Positions 48,412-58,970 of a stretch of 64,000 bases of DNA are shown in pieces; the first letter of the stretch is position 1; every line of letters begins with the position of its first letter. The position numbers and the translations under genes are program-made. Origin of the DNA: Liquidambar formosana (Eukaryota; Streptophyta; Magnoliopsida; Saxifragales; Altingiaceae); contig CM077831.1 of the NCBI GenBank assembly GCA_039720395.1, positions 17,228,982 through 17,292,981 on the forward strand, written 5' to 3'. The notes under the pieces were generated by a model. It had not been told where the DNA came from. It made no database searches and saw only the letters and a program-made list of their open reading frames with translations.

Positions 48412-49053
48412 GTGTTGTAGCAGAGCATGCAGTATAGTGCATCATTGGATGGATCTCGGGGATGCCTAAGAAGAACAAGATGATGCGACTTTATCTATTT
48501 ATGGGTACAAATATTGGTCAAAAATAAGATAGAGAACACTAGCAAGGTAACAAGGTTATGACAAGAACGATTGAGGATGTAAAGTTCACAATAAGCACCC
48601 AATTGATTCTGCATAACACTTAAGCGCATAGTGTTAAAGTCACTGATAAATTGTATCAAGGAAAACCTTTGCGATAACCTAGAAGGAAGTACTTGATCTA
48701 AAATTCGAGCGCAGGTCAACACTATTTGTGTTTGGCTGAAGTCGCCAATAGTAACTAGGGTGGTGACTATGGTTCCCTGTTACAGGTATATTGGTGCGAT
48801 TCACTTGAAATAGAGTGAATTGAAGTCGTCTATAACATATCAAAAAATTGATATATTGGGAAATAGATGCGGTCAGAAAAGAATGGTAAAAGTGTGCGCA
48901 CATATGGTCATACCATCATCTGACACCTGACATCGATCTAAGGAAAATTTAGATGAGAGTTAGTGCCCAATTGAAGAATTCTGGAGGATATTCAACCGTG
49001 GTAACTAACTAGAGGAAGTTATCGTGCTATCTCATATTCTTCAAGTAGGAGAT

Positions 49054-49470
49054 TGAAGAATTTCATTGTGACAAACATGAGATACAGTGTACATCACTAC
49101 ACCGTATTATTTACTTTAGGAATATAACTTCCAGGAGAGAGAATCCCAATTTCCTATGTAGGAGATATGTTAGGGTGTATGATGGTTTATTGTAAATAAT
49201 GAACCAGCACACCCCATTGGTGAATGAATAGGTATGACTATTGAGAAGAGGTCAAAAGTCATCACAGGTATCTAATGACCATTGAGATCATCTCAATGGT
49301 CACAATTGATGCTTTTTGTATGTCTATAAATACACCCTACAACAACCCTTCTCTCATTCAAAAAACTACACAGTACGTATGTATTCTCTCCTTCCCAAAC
49401 TCCTACATGTGATAAATAATCTAACGACACTAGGGAAATCCTTTATTATTCTACCTTTCAGAATTCATCA
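49054..49470 (+). repeat. 3' LTR of the Copia element
   Basis: It starts TGAAGAATTTCATTG after a short purine tract (AAGTAGGAGA) and ends AGAATTCATCA. It is followed by the target duplication TCCTA (49471-49475). The empty site is seen in unit 3 at about 58520 (CAACTCTCCTACTATG). Confidence 0.9.
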
Positions 49471-49808
49471 TCCTACTTTTTTTTTTTTTTAAATCTATAT
49501 TTTGCAGTATTTTAAAAATCCAGCAAGATCTATGGTTTATCTTGGCATGTTGGGCCGGGCATTCAATAAACAACAAAGATGGTTTGTCCATAAAATTTTA
49601 TCTCACCGTGTGTTATGCCCTCTTTTTCAAGGTTTAACGGTTCAACTAGATATCGTCAGTGGTCAGTGGTCAGTGGTCAAGTGTCTGCTTAGCCTAGATA
49701 ACGCAAGGACTGGCTATAGCCTACGGTTATGACAAAGAAAAGGAAAAGAAGGCAGGCACCCAGGTTTGGCATCCATTTAATACATATATACCTTAGGTGA
49801 AAAAAAAA

Positions 49809-49847
<39 letters not shown>

Positions 49848-49907
49848 CCAAGCATCCACTTATATACATAATTTACGTTTCGCATCCCAACACACGAGGA
49901 AGGAAAG

Positions 49908-49965
<58 letters not shown>

Positions 49966-50002
49966 GGGAGGGGAATACACTAATTTACATAAGCAATGGA
50001 CA

Positions 50003-50203
50003 TTACTGCTGAAGCTGAACTCTAGCCTTCTCCAATGCTGCTTTTGCTCCCTTTACCTCCACTTCCCTTTGCTGACGGAGTTTCAAAGCTTCTGCAGCCT
50101 CTCGAGATGCAACCAGAAAACTTTGCTCCCACTCCAATATCTCTTCAGAGATCTCATCGCGGTGAGTCTCGAGATCTTTCGTCTCAGCCTCACAAGAGGG
50201 CAA
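50003..50203 (-). pseudogene. duplicated 3' end of the CCHC/GRF zinc-finger gene
   Basis: It encodes the last 66 residues or so of the gene at 58971-62994 (CEAETKDLETHRDEISEE through ALEKARVQLQQ) with a few substitutions. Its downstream flank (49490-50002) matches 58540-58970. The match ends after CCTCACAAGAGG at about 50203, where LINE sequence starts. It has no upstream exons, so it is a truncated copy made by the unit duplication. Confidence 0.85.
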
Positions 50204-50581
50204 TAATTTTGGAGGGTGATAACGTGGAGATTGTTAACGCGTTGAAGGTAAGGGAGATATCTTTGCCTTCGGTTGGCTTGCTTATTGAGGACACTAAGCT
50301 TGAGGCAAATAATTTTTTTTAACTCAATCTCCTTTTCACATATCCGTCGAATACAGGGCCGACCCTGACTTTTTGGAGGCCCCAAGCGAGCTCAAAAAAT
50401 GAGGTCCTTTATACTTATTCACACACCAAAAAAAAAAATTAAATTTGGCGATTTTCTTTCTTTTTCCTATGTTTTCTCAATAACCAAACGGCACAAACAA
50501 AGCATTCAATAAAAAAAAAAAAAAAAAAATCATGTCCAACTGCAACAATACAAACAAAGCATTCAACAATTCAACAAAAGG

Positions 50582-50612
<31 letters not shown>

Positions 50613-50613
50613 A

Positions 50614-50644
<31 letters not shown>

Positions 50645-51248
50645 CAAGAAGATTTAAAAGTGATTGAGTGAAAGATAAAAGAAATTTAATATGAAATAAT
50701 ACCTTAGAGAGAGAGGCAAGAAAGAAAGAGAGGCGTTAGAGGGAGAGAAGCTGTGAAGGGAGACTAGGAGAGAGGTTTGACTTCTAAGGTAAGCCATGAA
50801 GGGTAAAAGGGGAGTGAGGGATTGAGGCTGAGAGAAGACACGTTTTTGTTTTAGGTTTTGACTTTTGTAGATCTGAGATTCCCCCTTTTAATTTTTGTTT
50901 GGATTTTAAACTCTTTGGGCTGCTGGACTTGGGCCTTACATTTTTTTTTTCCTTTTGGGCTAACCCAATACCAATTACTACATTTGGTGTTGGGGCCCCT
51001 TTTTTCATCCAAAAAAGTGGTGCCCTAAGCAACCACATTGATAAATTCTATTCAGGGCCGGCCCTGGTCGAATAGGTAATGAAGTAACTTATGGCTTAGC
51101 TAAGAATGCAAGATATGTAGATGATGTTGTTATTTGGATAGAAGAAATCCCTGATTGTGCAAGGGTCCAAGTCATTTTGGATTTGGCCCATTGTGACTCT
51201 TAAATTTTTCTAATATATCGTCTCTTAATCAAAAAAAAAAAAAAAAAA
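50204..51248 (+). mobile_element. 5'-truncated LINE 3' end (RNase H tail), interrupted
   Basis: The plus-strand frame ILEGDNVEIVNALK (50197) is the LINE-type RNase H region. It continues after the hAT insertion with GNEVTYGLAKNARYVDD (51078) and ends DLAHCDS at 51200. A poly-A of 18 follows at 51231-51248. The insertion abuts the truncated zinc-finger gene. Confidence 0.75.
50354..51066. mobile_element. hAT non-autonomous element inside the LINE
   Basis: The ends CAGGGCCGACCCTGA and, inverted, CAGGGCCGGCCCTGA flank 713 bp. The 8-bp duplication GTCGAATA is perfect (50346-50353, 51067-51074). The terminal sequence is itself nearly palindromic. The interior has poly-A (50582-50610) and (AAAG)n (50611-50645), and no transposase. 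Confidence 0.92.
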
Positions 51249-52271
51249 GAAAAAGAAATGTTTTCTTTATAAAGTTTGACAACGTAATCAATAGCCTCAC
51301 TTAATGCCCCACATTGCATAAGATACCATATTGGAACTAATTAAATGACGTATCATTAATATGACCATTACAGAGTGAAACTCTTTTAGGAATGGTGTAG
51401 CATATGAAGAGTCATTCTGTATAATTGCCAATATTCCTATAAATGACATAGTCGGATTTGGTCTAGATATGCCTGAAACTAATGGCCATGAACCTATAGG
51501 TTAAGGTCGGTAGAATTTCGATAGGAGAAGAATTCTAGTAAGAGATCTTTTTTTTTTTTTTTTTTGGCTTGAAGATAAATTTTTTTTTTCCCCACTAAAA
51601 CTTTAGAAGTAGATTTTATTAAAATTAAATCTTGGAATTAGAATTTTATTTTTGTTGAAACTCTAAAAAAAGGATGATATCTATTATTTTTATTAATTTA
51701 AATTTTAGCTAAAAGAGTTGTCATTTTTTTTTTAGAAATTAGCACAATTGATTAATTAGACTAACTTGGCGATGGGGAAAGGTTTGTTTCCATCATTTGG
51801 GCCATTTATAAAATAAAAAAGGTGTTGAGTTTAGTACCTTTTTTATCTTTTGATCCGAGCTATCCATAAGTGATGTGCAAGTATGGGCAATGTAGGTGCT
51901 TACGGATTTGATGTAGAACTTTCCCAATGTCATAACTTAGCCATCAAATTCTTAATTTTTGGTTCAAGAACCAACTTTTTTTCCGAATAGGAGTTTTTTT
52001 TTTTTTTTTTTATCTTTTTCTTGAAAATAAAAACATTTTTCCTAATGAGGTGGCTACTCTTAATTTCTGCATGAACTAAAAAAAAAAAAATGTTTTTCTT
52101 TAGAGAATGAAATTATTTTTTGGGTTTCACTCCAAGTAAGTCCGGAAACCCCAAGAATGCAATCAAATAGAAGAGGAATACCAACCAAATTAAACACAGC
52201 CAAGAGGAAACACATGCAGACAATTAAACTAGTGTTCTTCCTGATGATCTCACGGTTTAGGTGTGCCCTAA
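51249..52271. other. intergenic, no gene recognised
   Basis: AT-rich sequence with several T tracts (51547-51565, 51990-52010) and short, unconvincing frames. I see nothing further. Confidence 0.4.
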
Positions 52272-52682
52272 TCAAAGAATGAAAGGTATAATTAGGAACG
52301 GGGTTAAACATGCCTCATTATTTTCATATTGGTTACCAAACTTGGCCGAGTCTGAGTCTGTGTCGGAGTCTGAAGAAGAAGAAGAAGATGATCGCACTGC
52401 CATTTCTTCATTGATGGTCCATTTGAGCTCATCTGTTTGATCTGACGTTATTACACTTGACATGGGCAATTGGCCCATTACCTCACGAAGGGTAGAATTG
52501 GTCCGATCTCTTTCGCATTTTCCGCAGTTGTCCATAAAAAACTTATGACCCATCATTTGGCGTGCGGATGGTCTCTTTGATGGATCAAGAGTAAAACAAG
52601 ACGCCACCATCTCCCAGAAAGACTTAGAAAGCTTGCTATTTAAGTATATCTGATATCTTTTATATATATATATCCAAAACAA
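52272..52682 (-). pseudogene. kinase C-lobe fragment of another STE20-like paralogue
   Basis: The minus-strand frame reads KLSKSFWEMVASCFTLDPSK, then RPSARQMMGHKFFMDN, the last helices of a STE20/BLUS1-type kinase domain. A tail follows with a serine/aspartate run (SSSSSSSDSDTDSDS). The upstream kinase domain is missing: at about 52685 the sequence switches to the start of unit 3. It differs from the three pseudokinases and faces the other way. It may be the end of a second, once intact gene, or a 3' exon whose upstream exons were displaced. Confidence 0.7.
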
Positions 52683-53119
52683 TTAAAATTAAAATTTGAA
52701 AATCACTTTGACTTGATCTTATTCCATATAAGTATATCTTTTATATATACTAGATATTACACACGTGCGTTGCACCTACATAATTTTCAAGTATATGTAT
52801 AGATATATATATACACCAATAAAATAATGTTAAATAGTACTTTTTTTTAATGTGTATTTTGATCACCCATAGATTTTGTTATATAGTGAATATGTGTATA
52901 GGTATTCATATTTCAATGAGAAATTTAAAGGGCTGTAATAATATTTACATTTAAATGAGTGAGGCATTGGGTGACTTGCATTTTTTTTTTTTTTTTTTTT
53001 TGTTAATGGTCTTTAACAACAAATTTCGTATGATCTTATTTTAGGAAAAACACTTCTTTTTGAATTGAATGTGAATATACGAAAATTGATAATTATATAG
53101 AGTCTTATTGTTTACAAAA

Positions 53120-53939
53120 AAAAAAAAAAAAATGATTCTTAAGACCACTGCTGTTAACCCAATGAGTAAAACCATGATATTTTTGTAAATATAACAATTA
53201 CTGTATAACAGTTTCCTATTCTCATGGGGATACCAAGATTTTTCCTTAAAAATGCAATAACTTTTTTTCTAAGAGTCCGATTTCGATGAAAATCATATTT
53301 TTGGATTATACTCATCAAAAGCTTCAAAACAAAACCCATGTTGACTAAGAAATTTTTAAAATAAAAATTTGAAGTTAAATCAGAAATCAAGTTAAGTTTA
53401 ATATAACTTGAAAACCAAGTTAAATTTACTATTTAACTTGAAAATCAAGTTAAATCTACTTTGAAAATATTTCACACCTATCTCCATTGAAAATCATTAC
53501 TGATCAAAGGGCTTAGAGACAGTTATGGGGTAGGAGTATTTTGGTCAGTTCAGCCAAGTGAGATAACATTAACACTTGACGGTGGATTGTAATGTTAACC
53601 AATTAAGAGCCACCACCTCACTGGTTTAACAGTATTGGTAGACTCCATTGATTTTTTTTTCCTCAAAATTTCATACTCATAATGGGTCTATTTTCGAAGG
53701 TCTCGACAAACAGAATTTAAAAATATAATTTTTTTTTTCGAATTTGGACATGTATTTTGGAAGTAATGAATTTTTTTAGGCTTTGTGTGTTTCAAATGAG
53801 GTAGGGGTATTTTGGTCTAAACAATATGAGAAGGTAGTGTTTCTTTCGACGGTGGTTTTCAAATTGAACAAATATTAGGAGACCAGGTTTGTCGGTTTAC
53901 GGAGTGGGCTTATGTAGGTCAGCCTATATAGCAGTCCTC
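53120..53939. mobile_element. insertion of about 820 bp in unit 3 (TIR element, type uncertain)
   Basis: It is flanked by TTTACAAAA at 53111-53119 and 53940-53948; units 1 (about 3193) and 2 have one copy. The right end inverted reads GAGGACTGCTATATAGG. Near the left end GACCACTGCTGTTAAC resembles it but is offset by an A-run and about 10 bp. A 9-bp duplication would fit a MULE-type MITE. No coding frame. Confidence 0.6.
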
Positions 53940-54071
53940 TTTACAAAAATATAAGAGGAAAAAATAAAAAAATAAATGGAATAATACCTTTTATGGTGAG
54001 GAAGAGAAATGAATGAGATCTCAAATATAATCTACACATCTAGCATTTAGATTAAATGGGAACATGACCAC

Positions 54072-54521
54072 CAGGGGCAAAGTTACAAATTTTCACTTGT
54101 AAGGGCCAAACCAGTAATGTGAAAACAAAATTTATAAAAATTATCAACAATAACAATTTTTTTTCTTTTGAAGTTTTTTTCTTGTTCATTTTCTCTTCCC
54201 TCCAAATTAGTGTTGAATAAAGTATATGCATCCACCAACAATAAGCTATTTAATTTGAGTAGTTTATAAGAATATTTTTGAAGTTGATAATCTTGCTTTT
54301 AAATAAATTTTTCATACGAAAGCTCCTATATCTTATTTGGTCAAAGAATTGAACAAAAGATTAAATGAATTATTAAAAATAAAAAGGTAGTGGAGGGGTT
54401 AGGTGTAACATTGAAGGGGTCAAGATTAATATATATTTGAAACTTTGGGGGTCTAAGTGTAATATTTTTCAAAAAAATTGGAGGGGCCATGGCCCCCCTG
54501 TCCTAAGGTGGCTCCGCCCTG
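54072..54521. mobile_element. hAT-like element, unit-3 copy
   Basis: The ends CAGGGGCAAAG and CTCCGCCCTG mark a 450-bp uninterrupted copy corresponding to 3323-4531 and 33386-33833. Confidence 0.55.
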
Positions 54522-56080
54522 ATATTGACCAACCCTCCCAAAAAAAGAAAAAGGGAAAAAAAAATGAAGAAGAGAGAAATAAATGGGTAAAGGAGGAGGA
54601 AGAGAGTAAGGGAGGAATGAAGAAAGTAGCCGAACCCCATAGCCGTGAGTTTGAGGTTGGCATGGGGAAGATACAGCAAATTGTGTCTTGCTTATTTTTC
54701 TTGCCCAACCCAAATCTATAATTATATACAAACAAATCTAAAATGAAAAGCGACCATTGGATCTAACTAGATCAGCTAAAAATAACATACTTAGGACCTT
54801 AGGATCATACTAAAACAAATTTGGCAGGAATTGGAAACCTAATCAGAGGTATGCAAGTGAAATGACGAAAATGCCCTCAAAATTACAAAAGTTCTTATTA
54901 GCTATCAAAACTAAACCAAATTGAATCTCGAAAAATACCATGGATTATTTGGAATATGTAGAGTCTAACTAAAAAGGTTTTATGCCAAAATGATATAAAA
55001 ACATATATGTGATAATGCATCTAAGGTGGAAAAGTCAAAAAAGGGGTATGAAAATGAAGTGTCTACACTCGGCAGTGGCAACGATAGATCCACATGGGTC
55101 TACAAAAGAAGAGATGATTCATCTAAAAAATAGGAGAGGCAGCAATGGAGGACTTACATCTCTATGATGTTCCAATGAATGAGTTGTTGTGTGTGACTAT
55201 AAGTGGACAGGTATAGTTGCACTCAGGATCCCCTGCTTGGATGCTTGGATAATCTAACGGTTAAAAAAAAGGCATATTTATGGGATAAAGGCTAAATTTT
55301 TTATAATCATTGGATAAACCCAAATACCAAAGCAGAGAATCTTGGCTTGGTATAGTTGGGTGCAGAATCAAAAGGAAAAATTCTGTGGAATGAATTACAG
55401 TATTATGAAGTTGGTTTGTAATAGGACAAGGTTGCATCGTTGATTGAAGATGCATTTGTTACGACTTAGTTAGCGAAATGGTCCAAGCAGCAAACGCAAA
55501 AAAAGGTGCCCCATGGAACATCATAAAGAGTTGGTCTTTGATTGCACCAATCATGCATTCGTAATGTAAAAAAAAATCAGCAGAAATCCAAGGGAGTTAA
55601 AAGACAAGTCCAGATGGCCCGAGCCCAGACATAATCTTGGATTCAATTTCTCAGTTACATCTTGGACAAGTTGAGAATATCTGAGTGGGAAAACGATTAA
55701 TTATGAGCACATTTCTAAAAACATATTTTTAATCTTAGTAGAATTTTCAATTTCCAAAGCCAGAGCCCATTGCCCGTGTGCATATCTGGCTTTTATAAAA
55801 TATTAATATTAATATAATTTTGTAAATGTCCAACAAGTCCATTATTTTCTTTTTCCTTCCACAAATAGCCCTTTTCCTTTGACTAAAATCTGTTTCACAT
55901 GCAACTGTTTCTGTTGAAGCTTAAGCTCACATTCGGAAACTGCATGAGATCGATGAGTAATAATTAATCTCTTATACATATGGACATTTACAAAATAGTT
56001 GGTATATACTATAAAAATTACAGGATGTGAAGTATAACTGATTTAACTGTAAATGCGCACGGCGCCTCAGCATACATGCA

Positions 56081-56090
56081 TATATAAAAG
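56081..56090 (+). promoter_or_regulatory. TATA box of kinase-like copy 3
   Basis: TATATAAAAG lies 170 bp upstream of the ATG at 56261, after the shared GCGCACGGCGCC block. Confidence 0.7.
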
Positions 56091-56260
56091 CCCGAGTCGT
56101 TGAACTCCACGCTTCATTCCTTCAGAAGATCAAAAACCTTTCCACCTGTTTTCTCTGTTTAACATCCTTCATTTGTCTGTTTTCCTCTGTCACGTCCCCA
56201 GAACTCACCCACCTTCCAAGAAAACTTGTCAAAATCAAGAGACCAATTGAAACCCCATCA

Positions 56261-57304
56261 ATGGCCGATGGTTATGTGATCCTAGACCCTCCAACTCAAG
56301 ATCGTTACAAGATTTATGAGAAGATCATTGGAAGTACCACTTCGGGAGCGATGGTCCATCATGCATTGTTCATTCCAGCTGACTTCCAATTCTTTGATCA
56401 TGCATCTATCCAAGAACTTAATTATCTTCCCGTGAAGATTATCAGCGTTGAAAGCCCGGAGAATGAGAAGTGGATTGCAGACGTTCAAAGAAGCCGCTCC
56501 GTCGTCTCGCATCGGAACATTATAGACGTGAAGACTTCTATCACTGCGGATGGGAATTTTTATGTTGTCATGCCATTTATGACAGAGGGCTCTCTTCGGT
56601 TCATCATGTCATCTTGGTTTCAAGATGGCTTAAACGAGGAATGCATTGCAACAGTCCTAAGAGAGGTCTTAATTGGTCTTTCTCATCTCCACCAACAAGG
56701 ACAACTTCACAAAGAAATCGAAGCCCACCACATATATGCGCATGAGGGGAGATCAGAGCCAACTATCAGCCTCGCCTTTGCAGGATCCATATACGAAGAC
56801 AAGATTAATCAGGCATCTACTTCTGCATCTTCCTCATCAATGCCAGGCTCCATATCCAGTTGGGGTGCTGCTCCAGAGGTGATTGTGTCCAATGACGATT
56901 ACACTGTTAAGGCTGATATCTGGCTTATTGGAGTTACTGCGTTGGAGTTAGCCCATGGTAGAATTCATGGTCGCCAAGAATTGGATGCGATAGTTGATCG
57001 GCTTACAGGACCGTCAGAAATACGGAAAAAAGAGGAGAAAGGGAAAGGGAAAGAAAAGAAGATGACGAGCTTCATCAAAGCATTGATTCCATGCATTTCT
57101 CCAGGTCAAGCCAAGAAGAAGAAATTCTCGAAATCATTTGAGGAGATGGTAGCCATGTGTTTAGATCGTAACCCGACGAATAGGCCAACCGCGGACGAGC
57201 TGCTGCAGCATGAATTCTTCAACAAGGCATACCCAAATATCTACTACTTTTGGAACGTTCTTGTGACGTCAAATAAGAAGAGAGGGACTAGTGCTACTGT
57301 TTGA
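56261..57304 (+). CDS. BLUS1/STE20-like pseudokinase, copy 3
   Basis: An intact single-exon frame of 347 residues, very close to copy 2. Relative to copy 2 it has one extra residue near position 55 (QELNYLPVK for QEINLPVK) and one fewer near the C-terminus (SNKKRG for SNKEKRG). The lost catalytic motifs are identical: HKEIEAHH for HRDxKxxN, LAFAGS for the DFG region, and no canonical glycine loop. Lys, APE and DIW remain. Promoter, leader and coding frame all look sound, so this and copy 2 are the likely expressed members. That catalytic loss is shared while the frame is kept argues for selection on a non-catalytic role, though the duplication could simply be recent. Confidence 0.85.
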   Translation: MADGYVILDPPTQDRYKIYEKIIGSTTSGAMVHHALFIPADFQFFDHASIQELNYLPVKIISVESPENEKWIADVQRSRSVVSHRNIIDVKTSITADGNFYVVMPFMTEGSLRFIMSSWFQDGLNEECIATVLREVLIGLSHLHQQGQLHKEIEAHHIYAHEGRSEPTISLAFAGSIYEDKINQASTSASSSSMPGSISSWGAAPEVIVSNDDYTVKADIWLIGVTALELAHGRIHGRQELDAIVDRLTGPSEIRKKEEKGKGKEKKMTSFIKALIPCISPGQAKKKKFSKSFEEMVAMCLDRNPTNRPTADELLQHEFFNKAYPNIYYFWNVLVTSNKKRGTSATV

Positions 57305-57632
57305 TGGTTATAGTTTAATCATTTACTGTAGATTAATCAAATAAGAAGCAGGGAAGGAGTAGTATTGCTGTTTGATGGTTGTAGTTTAAACCATTTATTG
57401 TGGATTTTTTTTTTTTTGGGGGGGTCCAGAAATTTACTGTAGATTTCATTTTCATTTTCTGTTGTTGATGGTGGCTTCAATTTCCCAAAGTTATCTTTTT
57501 CAAATTCTCTCTCTCTCTCTCTCTCTCTCTGTATATATATATATATATCTTTTTATAGTATATATCCATGAAACTATGGTGTAATTGTGTAAACAATTGA
57601 AAACCAACCATCAAACTTGAAGAAAGAAATAG

Positions 57633-57674
<42 letters not shown>

Positions 57675-58970
57675 GTTGGGGTGGGGTGGTGGGACTTGAA
57701 AAACATATGGTTCAATAACTCTTTTTTTTTTTGGGAGGGGGGGGGGGGGAATGTTTATTTACTGTTTTGGTTTAACTACCCCATATTTTCTTTTTGGAAA
57801 ATTATATGTTTAATTACCCATGTGTATCAGTTTTATATGCCAGACCCAAACAAAAAAAAAAAAAAAAAAAAAAAAGAGCATTTGGAAAAAATGAATAAAA
57901 ACAAGTCCCTTATGTCTGTAAAAAGGGTTATGCCACATCATTCGCAATGAATCCAGTAAATTTTCCATGGAATAAACCATTGCTCTTCCACATTGAATAA
58001 ACCAATCGTCTACTGCCACATCAAGAAGTCACATGGGCTGATCAAAATGAACGTGGCAAAAGTCATAAAAATTTCTCTAATGCGGTGAGAACTTGGGGGT
58101 ATGGTATTCCCACATCCACCAATGTTCAAGGTTTCATTTGCTTTCCCTTGGACCAAATTGGAAGCTAAGGGAATGAAGAAAGTGGGTGTGTCGGTAAAGT
58201 AGGTGTGTCTTGAAGCTATTGGCCCCAAAAAAATAATAATAATAAAATAAAAAGTAAAAAAATAAAAAAACGAAAAGGCTGACTTGAAGCATATAATAAG
58301 TGCCAACAATGGCATTGTAACTTAATGGCATTAGCTTTATTTGTTAAGTGAGTGATCTCAAATTCAAACATATAAAGAAATATTAATATTTATTTGTCAG
58401 TACTATTTCAAAAATTGTGTTCCCCATGCATAGCACAAATAGACCGCTAGCTTCTATATAGAACAATTGTTTTTTTACTTTCTTCTTCATTTTCACTTTT
58501 TTCTCCTTTCAACTCTCCTACTATGTTTTTTTTTTAATCTCTATGTTGCAGTAGTTTAAAAATCCAGCAAGATCTATGGTTGATGTTGGCATATTGGCAT
58601 TGAATAAACAGCAAAGATGGTTTGTCCATAAAATTTTATTTTACCGTTTGTTATGCCCTCTTTTTCAAGGTTTAACGGTTCAACCAGATATGGTCACTGG
58701 TCAGTGGTCAGGTGTCCGCTTAGACCGGATGACGCAAGGACTGGCTACAGCCTACGGTTATGACAAAGAAAAGGAAAAGAAGGCAGGCACCCCGCACCCA
58801 GGTTTGGCATCCATTTAATACATATATACCATAGGTGAAAAAACAAAGGCCCAAGCATTCATTAATTTACATAATTTACGTTTGGCATCCCAACACACTA
58901 GGAAGGAAAGGGTGGGGGAACAAGGAAAGGTTGACAATACACTAATTTACATTTACATAGACAAAGGACA

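Larger units (their letters stand above)
31290..50203 (+). repeat. unit 2 of the triplicated segment
   Basis: It begins at the breakpoint after GATGGTGGCTTC (about 31290), where unit 1 leaves the sequence shared with unit 2's kinase 3' flank. It carries the 5' flank, kinase copy 2, the 3' flank, and the 3' end of the zinc-finger gene up to 50203. It is inflated from about 6 kb by at least seven insertions, all absent from unit 3. Confidence 0.7.

Noticed and set aside
50611..50645. (AAAG)n as possible regulatory or CRISPR-like repeat
   Set aside because: It is a simple microsatellite inside a hAT element; no spacers are present and this is plant DNA.
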